From NCBI RefSeq assembly GCF_000155595.1, contig NZ_DS989904.1, forward strand, positions 1,385,636 to 1,449,635: a stretch of 64,000 nucleotides of DNA, written 5' to 3'. The notes beneath the pieces are model-generated. The model did not search any database. It worked only from the letters and a program-made list of their open reading frames with translations, and was not told where the DNA came from. The stretch is from Synechococcus sp. PCC 7335 (GTDB lineage Bacteria; Cyanobacteriota; Cyanobacteriia; Phormidesmidales; Phormidesmidaceae). The position numbers and the translations under genes are program-made. Numbering within the stretch: position 1 is the first letter of the stretch; every line of letters begins with the position of its first letter. This document shows, piece by piece, positions 54,970 through 64,000 of this stretch.

Positions 54970-55685
54970 ATTGACCCCTAGTGCCTACTATCCTTCGTAG
55001 CTATGGTTCATAGAGTTTCTGAGTGTTAGGATTTGCCACGTTGGCTGTAGTAAAACGCTGCTCTAGCTATGAACGCTGTCGCAAGAAGTCCAGTAAGTCT
55101 GGCTAGCGATTAGCTTTTGACACAGAAAGATTCCCTTGCCTCATTCTTATCAGAAGCGGTAGGAAGTGACTAGCGCCTCGTCGATCGAAGCTATGTGCCG
55201 GTTGAACTGATTGGTGTTCCATATCAGCAGGCATAGACGAAAACATAGAAGCTTTTGACTAACTTGGTGCTTCTTCTTATAAAACCCACGTTGCTGATGG
55301 AAGAATCTAGGTAGTTCCTGTGATTTTTATTCCACACGAACAAATAAACGAATGAGCCTAGTAAGTTCACCCCAGTGCGCCTATATCTCTTAAGCATTCA
55401 GGTTTTAGAGAATTCTTTCCCTGCTATAGCAAGCAAAGTTGTTCTAAGTAGTTAACTTCCATAGAAGATGGCTATGCGAACAAATGATACATTGCTAAGC
55501 AAGTTACCCTTGGCGGAGGGTTTTAGCGTTTGAGCATGCGATAAGCCAAGTGTAGATTTCTACAAGTAGTCAGTCTTTAGCAGTCTTTAATTGAAGGGAC
55601 GTTGACTATTTCTTATTTTGCTAAGCACGAAGCTTAAGAATGAGATCTAGGAGGTCCTTATTTACTAGCACTTTAGTGTAAACAG
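54970..55685. other. 716-base region without a recognised gene
   Basis: The longest empty stretch in the window. No open frame on either strand is credible, and no tRNA, riboswitch or repeat was recognised. It may hold the promoter of the hpt-kinase operon near 55000; a non-coding RNA cannot be excluded by eye. Confidence 0.45.
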
Positions 55686-56258
55686 CTAGCAGGCCGTTAG
55701 CTGAGAAGAAAAGGCCTGCTTGAACTTTGCGAGCTCATCTCGATGCCCTTTTACCGTCAGTTTAGAAACAAAGTTCTCTGTTTTCTCACTCTCTACTTTA
55801 AAAACGACTTTTTCGGGCCGACTTGACTTCCGCCAGTAGAAAATGCCTGCTAAAGGGGAAGCTGCGACTAGTCCAAACATCACTTGGCCCCAGCTTGGGA
55901 ACAGCGTAATCATAATGAGTGCTAAACAGGCAAATCCTACTGCTGCTAAAGCCGATAGAAAAATTGCCAAAAACCAGCTAGGTCTAACTAACCCAGCTAC
56001 AGTGATGGCTGCGTCGTCTTTGAGGGATGCAACAGGTTCGGTTGTATCAATATCTTCTACCGGGGACTCTATTTGCCTATAGGCACGGCGCTGAAAATAG
56101 TCGATCACTGCTTTTTGCAACGGTTCAGCAGGTTGGGTAGAGCCAAACTGAGCTACCTCAATTCTGTCCTTAGTGGAGGCTCGAATGAAAAAGACCAGCC
56201 CAATTACCATCAGACTCGTCAGTAGTAGTGTAGATGTTCTAGTAGGGTCAGTGAACAC
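55686..56258 (-). CDS. cofactor assembly of complex C subunit B-like protein (CCB2/CCB4 family)
   Basis: A 190-residue membrane protein. An N-terminal helix (TLLLTSLMVIGLVFFIRAS, about 10-28), a soluble segment with AVIDYFQRRAYRQIESPVED, two central helices (about 95-145) with VRPSWFLAIFLSALAAVGFA, then SPLAGIFYWRKSSRPEKVVF and the C-terminal KGHRDELAKFKQ. The pattern fits the CCB2/CCB4 group, which helps attach haem c(i) to cytochrome b6 of the b6f complex in thylakoids. The start is GTG at 56258. It is a single gene here. Confidence 0.82.
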   Translation of the reverse strand: MFTDPTRTSTLLLTSLMVIGLVFFIRASTKDRIEVAQFGSTQPAEPLQKAVIDYFQRRAYRQIESPVEDIDTTEPVASLKDDAAITVAGLVRPSWFLAIFLSALAAVGFACLALIMITLFPSWGQVMFGLVAASPLAGIFYWRKSSRPEKVVFKVESEKTENFVSKLTVKGHRDELAKFKQAFSSQLTAC

Positions 56259-56366
56259 GTCGAAAAGGAACTCCGAGGCAAACGATAATAACAGCTATCT
56301 AGCAAGCTGTACGCACATGGCGATCGCCACTTTATTTCGTACAGTCTTAAACGGCAAAATCACTGG

Positions 56367-56494
56367 TGTGACAAAGTGATGTGACAAAGTAAGGCGCTCA
56401 GCTAGCGCATATAGGTATAGCTACTCATCCGATGCGTATCCGTAGGCTAGCTATATTAAAACTCTCAGGTTGACTAGCATCTCAGGCTGACTAG
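56367..56494. repeat. short direct repeats upstream of the CCB gene
   Basis: TGTGACAAAGT occurs at 56367-56377 and 56380-56390 (period 13). CTCAGGYTGACTAG occurs at 56464-56477 and 56481-56494 (period 17). They lie in the 446-base gap between the CCB gene and padR. No gene is supported there. Confidence 0.7.
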
Positions 56495-56605
56495 GACTAC
56501 GAATGAAGTTTGGAGTGCAAAATCTTAAGTTGTAACGGTTTACCCGACTATTGAAGTTAAGAATACATCCTGACTGTGATCTACTTTCCCATGAAAGCAC
56601 CCTTT

Positions 56606-56639
56606 AAAAAACGCTGGGGCAATTGTTTGCCTCAGCGTT
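56606..56639 (-). terminator. Rho-independent terminator of the padR gene
   Basis: Thirteen-base arms (56610-56622 and 56627-56639) with one G-T pair and a four-base loop. On the minus strand the hairpin is followed by TTTTT. It lies 65 bases past the padR stop. Confidence 0.85.
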
Positions 56640-56704
56640 TAGTCTAAGCAAGCCATTTTACCCAATAGGTATTGACTTTATAGGTAGCTTTAGCATGCTG
56701 CTAG

Positions 56705-57139
56705 TTAGGAGCCTGCGTACTTGATGCCGGCTGGTACGGAGCGAACTGTAGCCGCAACTGGTATGCCACTCTTTTGCGAGATAGATGGCGTCGTGCCTTG
56801 TTTTCCTACCATATAGCGTTGCCATAGATCGGCTAACTCACGAGCTTTCATCTGCCAGTCCGGGCGCAAGCGATACATTCGTCTAGGTCGACCTCGTCCT
56901 TCTACTTTTTTCCAATAGCCCATAATGGCCGCTTGGTTCTCAAGAAATTTGAGAGCGTTGTAGAGCACAGTGTCAGACAGCCGATAGTTTGGGTAGTCTT
57001 TCTCAATAGCATGGATAAGCTCAGTGCCGTATGAGTCATGCCGGATGAGTACAGACAGAACGTAACAGACAGCAAGCTCTTTATTGAGATAAACCGGCGG
57101 CGGATCGTCAAAAAACTGATAGATATCTTCAAACTTCAT
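56705..57139 (-). CDS. PadR family transcriptional regulator
   Basis: A 144-residue winged-helix regulator. The PadR domain (about 20-100) shows KELAVCYVLSVLIRHDSYGTELI, then TVLYNALKFLENQAAIMGYWKK and the wing GRGRPRRMYRLRPDW. The C-terminal 40 residues are less ordered and lack the long PadR dimerisation helix, as in other short cyanobacterial members. PadR proteins repress targets in response to small ligands; neither ligand nor target is known here. The start is ATG at 57139 with GGAGC upstream. A strong terminator follows. Confidence 0.88.
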   Translation of the reverse strand: MKFEDIYQFFDDPPPVYLNKELAVCYVLSVLIRHDSYGTELIHAIEKDYPNYRLSDTVLYNALKFLENQAAIMGYWKKVEGRGRPRRMYRLRPDWQMKARELADLWQRYMVGKQGTTPSISQKSGIPVAATVRSVPAGIKYAGS

Positions 57140-57427
57140 GGGGAAGCTCCGATAGCGGGTGAGTAAAGGAACAGCGACAGCCGGCTTAGATGAATTACGT
57201 CAGGATGTTTAGCACGTGCGCTAGAACTGCTGATTTATTTTAGGCATGGAATAAAAGATTTGCTTAACTTTCACGTAAGTAGTAATCATCTGCAAGAATT
57301 TGTCAGATTTGTACCTAGAATTATGATAAAAAGTTTAACTTCGTCATATTCTTGTAAGTCCTTGCTCTAGATAGAAGAACTTTTGTTACGGAGTATGGTT
57401 ATTTGCTTTTAGCGAAATAGCGTTTGA

Positions 57428-58858
57428 CTAGAACGGTCTAGGTGCTTCGGACGCTTCTGTTTGTAAGCTCTGGGTAGTAAAGAGCACCCGATCTCGCTGG
57501 ACGGCAGCTAGCTCCAAATAGACTGGGCCTATGGTGTAAGTCGATTGGCTTGCGATCGCCTGAATTTCTATGGGCTGATCGTAAACTTGTACCTGCCGCA
57601 AAAAATCTACGACCGGATCAGTTAGCCCCCTAGCAACAATTGGATTGAAGTAGACAATACCGTCTCTTCTAGCTTGAATTTCGGCGCGCACCTGCAAGGC
57701 CCTGTAGCGTTCTGCTAGGTCTTCATCGGTCAGATCTTCTTGAGTTACTTGCACAGAGGCAACCGTTTCGCCAGGGATATATCGAATTTCGTTCACAGGT
57801 GCTTCTAGGTTGACCTGTAAACAGGGTTCGCCCCCCCCATTCAAGATTTCGCCTACGCAAGGTTCACCTACTACATAGTTAGCGGCTGAGGAGACTCTGA
57901 TGATATAGCTTCTAGCATCTATCGTTGTTTCGATAATCTGTTGGACAATATCAGGATCGAACTGGATGACAAAGTCTTCAACCTCCTCTAGTCCAGGCCA
58001 GATACTTCGCAACGCGATCGCATTGGCTTGAACTAGGGCAGCTTCTACTGCCCGCTGAGCGGCTTCTTCAGAATCAGAACGCGCTAGCGTAACCGCTAAG
58101 GTCTCATTTCGGCGAATCGCCACATTGCCTAAGCGTAAAACCTGAAATTCATCGTCTAGGCGGGCAATTTCTTCGGTGAGCAGCGTTTGCTGAGCTTGGA
58201 GATCGTTGAGGCGGCGGGCACGTTCCTCAATCTCTTGATCGCGCTGGGCGATCTGTTGGTCACGTGATTGTAGTTCTTGATCACGTGAGCGCAGGGCCTG
58301 GTCACGCTGCTCAATTTGGGAGCGCACGGCTGCTCGTTCTTCGATTAGCTGCTGCCGCTCGGACCGCAGTCCGCCAATTTCATCGCGCAGACTTCCGATT
58401 TGGGCCGAGACGCTCTCCAGCTGGTCTTGTGTCTCAATTAGGCTGCTAAGGGTTTCTTCTTCTCTGGCGATCGCCGTCCGTAAAGATCGATTTGTTTGCC
58501 TAAGTCTGTCTTGCGCCTCTGACTGTAGCTGCCTCGATTCTTCTAGTGTCCCTTCTACGCTCTCTCGCTCATTGACCGCCGATTCTAAATCTCTTTGAGC
58601 TTGGGACAGTTCTTGCTGAATGTCATCGAGCTGGAACAATCCTTTTCGCAGTTGGCCATCTAGTGCAATCAGCAGCATTAGCGTGGAAAAAGAGGCCACC
58701 ATTCCAGTGACCACGCTGACTAGCGTCGCCGTCTGACGCGGACGCAGGTTGAACAAACTCAGGCGAGATTTGCCCACCTTCATGCCGATGCGATCGCCCA
58801 CCGTAGCAATCACACCGCCCAAACAAGCCACTGCAAAAAGTAATATAAATCCAGTCAT
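57428..58858 (-). CDS. DUF3084 family membrane-anchored coiled-coil protein
   Basis: A 476-residue protein with two N-terminal membrane segments (about 2-18 and 45-67) flanking GDRIGMKVGKSRLSLFNLRPRQTA, a long coiled coil (about 75-235) with repeated RDQELQSRDQQIAQRDQEIE units, and a C-terminal globular DUF3084 domain (about 240-465, with FNPIVARGLTDPVVDFLRQV). The family is cyanobacterial and functionally undefined; the form suggests an envelope scaffold. The start is ATG at 58858 behind AGGGATGA. ntcA lies upstream on the same strand, 97 bases away. Confidence 0.88.
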   Translation of the reverse strand: MTGFILLFAVACLGGVIATVGDRIGMKVGKSRLSLFNLRPRQTATLVSVVTGMVASFSTLMLLIALDGQLRKGLFQLDDIQQELSQAQRDLESAVNERESVEGTLEESRQLQSEAQDRLRQTNRSLRTAIAREEETLSSLIETQDQLESVSAQIGSLRDEIGGLRSERQQLIEERAAVRSQIEQRDQALRSRDQELQSRDQQIAQRDQEIEERARRLNDLQAQQTLLTEEIARLDDEFQVLRLGNVAIRRNETLAVTLARSDSEEAAQRAVEAALVQANAIALRSIWPGLEEVEDFVIQFDPDIVQQIIETTIDARSYIIRVSSAANYVVGEPCVGEILNGGGEPCLQVNLEAPVNEIRYIPGETVASVQVTQEDLTDEDLAERYRALQVRAEIQARRDGIVYFNPIVARGLTDPVVDFLRQVQVYDQPIEIQAIASQSTYTIGPVYLELAAVQRDRVLFTTQSLQTEASEAPRPF

Positions 58859-58955
58859 TCATCCCTGTGTGGCCGCAAGAAAATCGCATCACTCGCATCA
58901 AGATAGTAACTGATTGTCTTGAGAAGCGAAGACACTCGTCTCTATGCGCTTGCCA

Positions 58956-59627
58956 CTAGGTGAACTGCTGAGACAGCGTTACCGGGTCATGAACTGTAAT
59001 TTTTTTCTTGTGGATAGAGATCATTCCCTGCTCGCGCAGATCGCCTAGTAGACGAGTCACCGTTACCCGTGTAGAACCGATTGCCTCGGCGATCGCCTGG
59101 TGAGACAGCTTTAGATCAACCGTGATCCCTTCATTCCCAGGTACTCCAAAATCACGACATAGAATGAGCAAGAAGCTTACTAGGCGCGACCCCATATCTC
59201 GATGGGCCAGAGTTTCAATCATCATTTCAGTTTGTAAGATTCGCGATGACAGACCCCGCAGCATCATCGCCGAAAGCTCAGGATGCTCTTTCAGTGCCAC
59301 GCTCATCTGATCGGCCTGCAAAGACATAAGCTCAACCGGCGTAAAGGCCACTGCGTGATAAAACCGGTCCGAGCGATCGCCTGTAATTAGAGAAAGTACG
59401 CCAAACACGCTGTTCTCACGCAGTAGAGCGACCGTTATTTCTTCACCTGCCTCGTATACCCGAGAAAGCTTCACCGCCCCTTTTGTTAAAAAATACACTC
59501 GCTCAGCCGGATCCCCAGGGAAGAAAATCGTCTTATTGCGCTCATACGATTCAACGACCGGCGGCAAAGTTCCTCCCGCAAACGAGCGAAACATATCAGA
59601 AATTGGCGAACTGGGAACTGCAACCAT
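58956..59627 (-). CDS. ntcA: global nitrogen regulator NtcA
   Basis: NtcA is the CRP-family regulator that senses 2-oxoglutarate, with PipX as coactivator, and controls nitrogen assimilation across cyanobacteria. The 223-residue protein has the effector domain (about 20-140; [22 protein letters not shown], then [17 protein letters not shown]), the dimer helix and a C-terminal helix-turn-helix with [26 protein letters not shown], the NtcA hallmark. Length matches exactly. The start is ATG at 59627. A near-consensus NtcA site upstream suggests autoregulation. Confidence 0.97.
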   Translation of the reverse strand: MVAVPSSPISDMFRSFAGGTLPPVVESYERNKTIFFPGDPAERVYFLTKGAVKLSRVYEAGEEITVALLRENSVFGVLSLITGDRSDRFYHAVAFTPVELMSLQADQMSVALKEHPELSAMMLRGLSSRILQTEMMIETLAHRDMGSRLVSFLLILCRDFGVPGNEGITVDLKLSHQAIAEAIGSTRVTVTRLLGDLREQGMISIHKKKITVHDPVTLSQQFT

Positions 59628-60076
59628 GATGACAAGAATTAAGAGGGATTTCGGGGCTAAGCTGGCCTATGCATGTTGAAAAGTCAAGGCTTTTACGAGA
59701 GCAAAACTCAAATGTTACGAGAAGCTCACTATGCTACATAACACTAAAGCCCATGCCATCAGTAACAGTTTGTATCGAAAAGCACAAGATACATTCACGA
59801 TTCGTGTGCAGCTCATCAGCGTAAGATGCCCTAGCGCAGCTGAAAGGTCTATCTGATGATGTTCTGGTGGTAGCTCAAAGAGAACCGCTGTCTTTATCGT
59901 GTGAGATTGTGTGAGTCGGGAAAAGAGATATCCTCTAAAGCTTCAAGTGACAATAACAGCAACAACAGCTAACCTGACAGGCAAAGCGCCGTGCATGAAG
60001 CAAAGCCAAAGTATAAGGTCAGACTATTCGTCGCACTATTCATCGCCTTGTTTTAATTCTATTGAATCCTAATCAT
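59628..60076. other. 449-base divergent intergenic region upstream of ntcA
   Basis: It contains the putative NtcA box at 59762-59775 and must hold promoters for ntcA and for the peroxiredoxin-like gene. No open frame or RNA gene is recognised. Confidence 0.5.
59762..59775 (-). promoter_or_regulatory. putative NtcA binding site upstream of ntcA
   Basis: On the minus strand the site reads ATA, eight bases, TAC, one mismatch from the NtcA consensus GTA-N8-TAC. A TAGCAT that fits the TAN3T minus-10 form lies about 25 bases downstream, close to the usual 22-base spacing. It is about 135 bases before the ATG. Confidence 0.4.
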
Positions 60077-60916
60077 ATGAACGCCTACTCCTGTTTAAAT
60101 GAGGCCGAATTTCAACGGGTCAGTGATGGAAAACTAGGGTCGCTGTTACAATCGTGCCACTCTTCCCGGTGGACGCTAGCGCTAGTATGGCCAGTTCTGG
60201 GAGATTTCGATACGTTGGAGTACGCTTGGTGGTTGCAGCGTGAGCGCCCGTACATAGAAGCTGCGAATATCCAAGTAAGAGCGGTTGCCATTGGCGATCG
60301 CACCGCTGGACAAAAATTCTGCGACTATACAGGGTTTCCTCCAGAGCATCTATATATAGACCCGACTGCTGCAATCCATCGCCAACTGAGCTTGTACAAG
60401 GGACTATCTGTCTCGTTTCCAGGGCTGAGCACTAGGCAAAGTGGCTATCTCAACCTGCTACTGATGTGCGCTGGCATCGGCAGCCCTGGCACACTCAAAG
60501 AAGTCTTTCGTGGCTATATTGGCGATAGATCTGCCCCGCAGCTAATCTCTGATGATGAAGTAATCAAAGCGAAGCCACTCCCCGCACTCAGCGGCGACGC
60601 CTTTAAATTAGCAGGCGGCAAAGGTTTTCAACGGCCTTTTGAGCTAGCGACCTTGCGGCTGCGGAATATGAGCGAAGTCTTGAGTAATTGGCAAACGTAT
60701 ATGCCGGATGCGATGTATCTCACGCAGCGCGGAGCGACGTTCTTGATTGGCGCTAGTAGTGGGAGCGCTCCAGAGATAGTCTATGAGTGGCGCGATCACA
60801 ATATTCTTGGATTCGCAGAAAACATGAGCGATCCACTATCATTCTTAGAGAATTACGTTGCTGACTACCGGCAAGCAGCAGACGGGAAACCGATCGCTAC
60901 GAGTAGGGCAATATAA
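60077..60916 (+). CDS. AhpC/TSA (peroxiredoxin-like) family protein
   Basis: A 279-residue protein with a thioredoxin-like region in the first 150 residues (SSRWTLALVWPVLGDFDTLEYAWWL, ANIQVRAVAIGDRTAGQKFC, then FPPEHLYIDPTAAIHRQL), like the AhpC/TSA-type proteins common in cyanobacteria and plastids. The classical peroxidatic motif (Pro-x-x-x-Thr-x-x-Cys) is not visible, so peroxidase activity is doubtful. The second half (about 150-270) is characteristic of this subgroup. I use ATG at 60077; a TTG at 60062 is in frame. A hairpin terminator follows at 61005. Confidence 0.72.
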   Translation: MNAYSCLNEAEFQRVSDGKLGSLLQSCHSSRWTLALVWPVLGDFDTLEYAWWLQRERPYIEAANIQVRAVAIGDRTAGQKFCDYTGFPPEHLYIDPTAAIHRQLSLYKGLSVSFPGLSTRQSGYLNLLLMCAGIGSPGTLKEVFRGYIGDRSAPQLISDDEVIKAKPLPALSGDAFKLAGGKGFQRPFELATLRLRNMSEVLSNWQTYMPDAMYLTQRGATFLIGASSGSAPEIVYEWRDHNILGFAENMSDPLSFLENYVADYRQAADGKPIATSRAI

Positions 60917-61004
60917 TTTACAATGTTTAACAGTTGGTACCACTACCACATCCATTAGCAGCACTATTGAGCTATCCGACACACTTTTGCAGACCCCTTA
61001 CATG

Positions 61005-61050
61005 AAGGCGTCTCGTTGAAGGTTAGTTACGCCGCTAACGAGACGCCTTT
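61005..61050 (+). terminator. terminator-like hairpin before fusA
   Basis: Thirteen-base perfect arms AAGGCGTCTCGTT (61005-61017) and AACGAGACGCCTT (61037-61049), followed by a short T stretch. It lies 88 bases past the peroxiredoxin-like gene. Confidence 0.7.
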
Positions 61051-61161
61051 AACGCTCAATAAAAGGGTGTGAGGCTTGTTCACCGCACTTGTAAGCACCA
61101 CCTCCTTAATCTAAGGTGTGGTGTGCTTTCAGTTTTTATCACTCAACTAACCAAAATCACC

Positions 61162-63249
61162 ATGAAAGACCTGACCAAATACCGGAATATCGGTATCTTT
61201 GCCCATGTAGACGCAGGTAAGACGACTACTACTGAAAGAATCTTGAAGCTCACCGGTAAAATCCATAAGATTGGTGAAGTTCATGATGGTGCGGCAACTA
61301 CAGACTTCATGGACCAAGAGCAAGAGCGCGGTATCACCATTCAGTCTGCAGCGACAACCTGCTTCTGGGACGACCATCAGCTTAATATTATTGACACGCC
61401 CGGACACGTAGACTTCACCATCGAGGTGTACCGTTCTTTGAAGGTACTTGATGGCGGCATCGGAGTATTCTGTGCCTCTGGTGGCGTAGAGCCTCAGTCC
61501 GAAACCAACTGGCGCTACGCAAACGACTCGAAAGTAGCTCGCATTATCTATGTTAATAAGCTTGATCGTACCGGTGGCGACTTCTACAGCGTCGTCAAGC
61601 AGGTAGAGGATATCCTAGCGGCTAAGCCTTTGGTCATGGTGCTGCCTATCGGTATCGAAGACGGCTTTGTCGGCGTGGTTGATTTGCTAACTCAAAAAGC
61701 TTGGATCTGGGATGATTCTGGCGACCCAATGAACTATGAACTCACTGACGTTCCCGAAGACATGGTGGAAAAGGTCGCTGAGTATCGCGAAATGCTGGTC
61801 GAGTCAGCAATTGAAATGGACGACGAGGTTATGGAAGCTTACCTCGAAGGGAATGAGCCAGACATCGATACGCTTAAGCGCTGTATCCGAAAAGGTACTC
61901 GTGAATTAGCGTTCTTCCCTACTTACTGCGGTTCTTCCTTTAAGAACAAGGGCGTACAGAACGTACTCGATGCGGTTGTCGACTACCTACCTAACCCAAC
62001 CGAAGTGAAGCCTCAGCCTGAGGTAGACCTCGAAGGTAATGAGACGGGTGAGGTGGCAAAAGTCACTCCTGATGCACCGTTACGGGCACTAGCGTTCAAG
62101 ATTATGGATGACCGCTATGGCGCTCTTACCTTTACTCGGATCTACTCTGGCACGCTTAGCAAAGGCGATACGATCCTCAATACCTTTACGGGTAAAACTG
62201 AACGAGTGGGTCGCCTAGTCGAGATGCATGCTAACTCTAGAGAAGAGATCGATACTGCCCAGGCGGGTGATATCGTTGCTATCGTCGGGATGAAGAACGT
62301 TCAGACAGGTCATACACTCTGCGATCCTAAGAACCCTGCTACCTTAGAACCGATGGTCTTCCCTGATCCGGTGATCTCGATTGCGATTGAGCCGAAGCAG
62401 AAAGGCGGTTCTGAGAAAATGGGTCTGGCGCTTAGTAAGATGGTCCAAGAGGATCCTTCCTTCTATGTAGAGACTGACCAAGAAAGTGGCGAAGTCATCA
62501 TCAAGGGTATGGGTGAGCTGCACCTAGATATCAAGGTGGATATTCTAAAGCGGACTCATGGTGTGGAAGTCGAAGTGGGTAAGCCTCAGGTGGCTTATCG
62601 CGAGTCTATCACTCGTCTGCTAGACGATAGCTACACGCACAAGAAGCAATCAGGGGGTTCTGGTCAGTTTGCGAAGATTGACTACACTATTGAGCCCGCT
62701 GAACCTGGCGTTGGTTTTGAGTTCGAGTCGAAGGTCACAGGCGGTAACGTGCCGCGTGAATTCTGGCCTGCGGTTGAGAAGGGCTTTGCGACTAGCCTAG
62801 AGAAAGGGCCTTTGGCTGGCTATCCAATGGTGGATGTGAAGGTCACGCTCAAAGACGGTGGTTTCCACCCGGTTGACTCTAGTGCGATCGCCTTTGAGAT
62901 CGCGGCCAAATCTGCCTACCGTCAGTCTTTTCCTAAAGCAGGTCCGCAGATTCTAGAGCCAATCATGAACGTAGATGTCTTCACGCCTGACGATCATATG
63001 GGTGATGTCATTGGCGATCTCAACCGTCGTCGCGGCATGATCAAGTCTCAAAACTCGAATCCGATGGGTGTTCGAATCAAAGCAGATGTGCCTTTGAGTG
63101 AGATGTTTGGCTACATTGGCGATTTACGGACCATGACTTCCGGACGCGGTCAGTTCTCTATGGAATTTGGCAACTATGCGCCATGTCCCAAGAATGTCGC
63201 TGAAGAAGTGATCAAAGAAGCTAAAGAGCGCCAAGAAGCGAAGAAGTAA
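61162..63249 (+). CDS. elongation factor G paralogue (EF-G2 type)
   Basis: A 695-residue translational GTPase. The G domain has [23 protein letters not shown] and NKLDR; domains II-V follow, ending near [19 protein letters not shown]. It is full length for EF-G, which drives ribosomal translocation or recycling. Its first residues ([20 protein letters not shown]) and [22 protein letters not shown] resemble the secondary EF-G of several bacteria rather than the str-operon EF-G. The usual neighbours rpsL, rpsG and tuf are absent, which also argues for a paralogue. I use ATG at 61162; the frame extends 31 codons upstream without similarity. Confidence 0.88.
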   Translation: MKDLTKYRNIGIFAHVDAGKTTTTERILKLTGKIHKIGEVHDGAATTDFMDQEQERGITIQSAATTCFWDDHQLNIIDTPGHVDFTIEVYRSLKVLDGGIGVFCASGGVEPQSETNWRYANDSKVARIIYVNKLDRTGGDFYSVVKQVEDILAAKPLVMVLPIGIEDGFVGVVDLLTQKAWIWDDSGDPMNYELTDVPEDMVEKVAEYREMLVESAIEMDDEVMEAYLEGNEPDIDTLKRCIRKGTRELAFFPTYCGSSFKNKGVQNVLDAVVDYLPNPTEVKPQPEVDLEGNETGEVAKVTPDAPLRALAFKIMDDRYGALTFTRIYSGTLSKGDTILNTFTGKTERVGRLVEMHANSREEIDTAQAGDIVAIVGMKNVQTGHTLCDPKNPATLEPMVFPDPVISIAIEPKQKGGSEKMGLALSKMVQEDPSFYVETDQESGEVIIKGMGELHLDIKVDILKRTHGVEVEVGKPQVAYRESITRLLDDSYTHKKQSGGSGQFAKIDYTIEPAEPGVGFEFESKVTGGNVPREFWPAVEKGFATSLEKGPLAGYPMVDVKVTLKDGGFHPVDSSAIAFEIAAKSAYRQSFPKAGPQILEPIMNVDVFTPDDHMGDVIGDLNRRRGMIKSQNSNPMGVRIKADVPLSEMFGYIGDLRTMTSGRGQFSMEFGNYAPCPKNVAEEVIKEAKERQEAKK

Positions 63250-63286
63250 GTTCTCTAAGCTTTGTGATGAGCCATTGAGCTAGACA

Positions 63287-63328
63287 AAAGCGCATTCCTT
63301 GGCCAACGCTGAGGAGTGCGCTTTGTCT
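63287..63328 (+). terminator. Rho-independent terminator of the EF-G gene
   Basis: Arms AAAGCGCATTCCT (63287-63299) and AGGAGTGCGCTTT (63312-63324) with one G-T pair, followed by a T-rich stretch; 37 bases past the stop. Confidence 0.8.
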
Positions 63329-63401
63329 TTAGTCCTTTCAATCCGTGATTATCTAACTTTCATCCAATCCATCTAAAGAGCATCTAAAGAGCTCAGAGCT
63401 T

Positions 63402-63755
63402 ATGGAGAAAAAAGCACTTCCTACCGACATCGTCCTAAGTGATACAAAGACCGTACTGGGACATATCAAAATGGACCGCAGTCTTTACCCTGGAACCTTT
63501 GTCGATATTGATGGACAGACCTACCAAATCCTAGTGCGCCGTCACCAGTACCAGCTCAAACTTGGTCGCTACTATCTTCACAAGGCCGTTGTTCACGTCA
63601 AAGAAACCGCGATCCCAGAAGAACGAACTCTCCTGAATGGCACTTGGGTGATTGGCGATACTTCCTGTACGTACAACGCTCGATCAGAGCTAGTTCGCTG
63701 CGCTATCAATCCTGCTGGTCCTTGTGATGATTGCATCCACTATACGGCTCTATAG
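63402..63755 (+). CDS. DUF6464-like small protein, 117 aa
   Basis: A 117-residue protein. The middle is beta-rich (SLYPGTFVDIDGQTYQILVRRHQYQLKLGRYYLHKAVVHV), and the C-terminus has four cysteines: one in DTSCTYNARSEL, one in VRCAINPAGPC, then Cys-Asp-Asp-Cys near the end, a possible metal site. I recall this as the cyanobacterial DUF6464 family, function unknown. The start is ATG at 63402. Its stop codon lies inside a repeat-like sequence (63750-63772). Confidence 0.7.
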   Translation: MEKKALPTDIVLSDTKTVLGHIKMDRSLYPGTFVDIDGQTYQILVRRHQYQLKLGRYYLHKAVVHVKETAIPEERTLLNGTWVIGDTSCTYNARSELVRCAINPAGPCDDCIHYTAL

Positions 63756-63954
63756 CAATTCGCACTTAGCTCAAACCATCACCAGCAGCGGTAGGCCCTT
63801 GTTTTGTAAAGCGCTAATGTAAAGCGCCAAGTGCATAGCAACTCGCTAATGCATCAGTGGCTCGCTATGTCCTCTGTCTAGAAGACAGCTTGTCTTTTGA
63901 CCTGCCGCTAAGCTTTTTCCTAAAGTGATGCTGGCAATTGAGAGGACAATTTTT

Positions 63955-64000
63955 ATGAAGGGTTTTATAGCAGCAGTAATCGGCTTTGTTTTTGGAGCGG
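63955..64000 (+). CDS. 5' end of a membrane or exported protein, cut by window edge
   Basis: ATG at 63955, behind GAGAGGAC, opens a frame of 15 codons (MKGFIAAVIGFVFGA) to the window edge. The sequence looks like a signal peptide or first membrane helix. The product cannot be named. Confidence 0.55.
   Translation, partial: MKGFIAAVIGFVFGA

Noticed and set aside
58190-58330. Repeats of a TTGATCACGTGA-like pattern
   Set aside because: They encode the RDQ repeats of the DUF3084 coiled coil, not a CRISPR or regulatory array.

Overview
The window is a cyanobacterial chromosome segment. The evidence is a photosystem II extrinsic protein (psbU), the nitrogen regulator ntcA, a cytochrome b6f haem-attachment factor, several cyanobacteria-restricted families (DUF3120, DUF3155, DUF3084, DUF2358, a radical SAM/DUF512 protein) and many copies of the HIP1 octamer GCGATCGC. 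The genus cannot be fixed from sequence alone; the gene set suits a Synechococcales/Leptolyngbya-type genome. No rRNA, tRNA, CRISPR array, transposase or integrase was recognised.

Layout. 1-7.5 kb: a cut-off Uma2-type gene, the htpX protease, atpB-atpC (ATP synthase beta and epsilon), a perfect CIRCE operator, groES-groEL, and two small conserved genes. 7.6-17.2 kb: nadB, psbU, an FHA-adenylate cyclase, DUF3120, uppP, a radical SAM protein and a TolC-type outer-membrane protein. 17.2-25.5 kb: ddl and murF (peptidoglycan), yqeY, a MoeB-rhodanese protein beside a JAMM protease, a Ser/Pro-rich membrane protein and a coiled-coil protein. 26.8-34.0 kb: a five-gene minus-strand cassette that looks like an accessory defence or restriction system. 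34-38.6 kb: ffh, then two overlapping photolyase/cryptochrome genes. 38.8-55 kb: a very large CheB-CheR-PAS-histidine kinase-receiver protein, uvrB, a GH116 glycosidase, a GAF-type histidine kinase, DUF3155, and a receiver/PAS, receiver-kinase and Hpt phosphorelay group. 55.7-64 kb: a CCB-type b6f assembly factor, a PadR regulator, DUF3084, ntcA, a peroxiredoxin-like protein, an EF-G paralogue, a DUF6464 protein and the first codons of one more gene.

The best candidate for an undescribed system is the 26.8-34.0 kb cassette. In transcription order it holds a beta-class DNA methyltransferase, a small winged-helix-like protein, a DUF559/Vsr-fold nuclease whose N-terminus resembles a P-loop ATPase with the Gly-Lys of the P-loop replaced, a 362-residue protein of unknown fold joined to it by an ATGA overlap, and a 1053-residue protein with two separate P-loop ATPase modules, the second HerA/DUF87-like. 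Methyltransferase, nuclease and translocase motor together suggest a multi-subunit restriction-like system. I could not match it to a named defence system from memory.

Other themes are light and stress biology (two photolyases, uvrB, CIRCE-controlled chaperonins), dense signalling, and several intergenic repeat families. Many genes use GTG or TTG starts, and I moved several starts to an internal ATG where family length or a ribosome binding site supports it.
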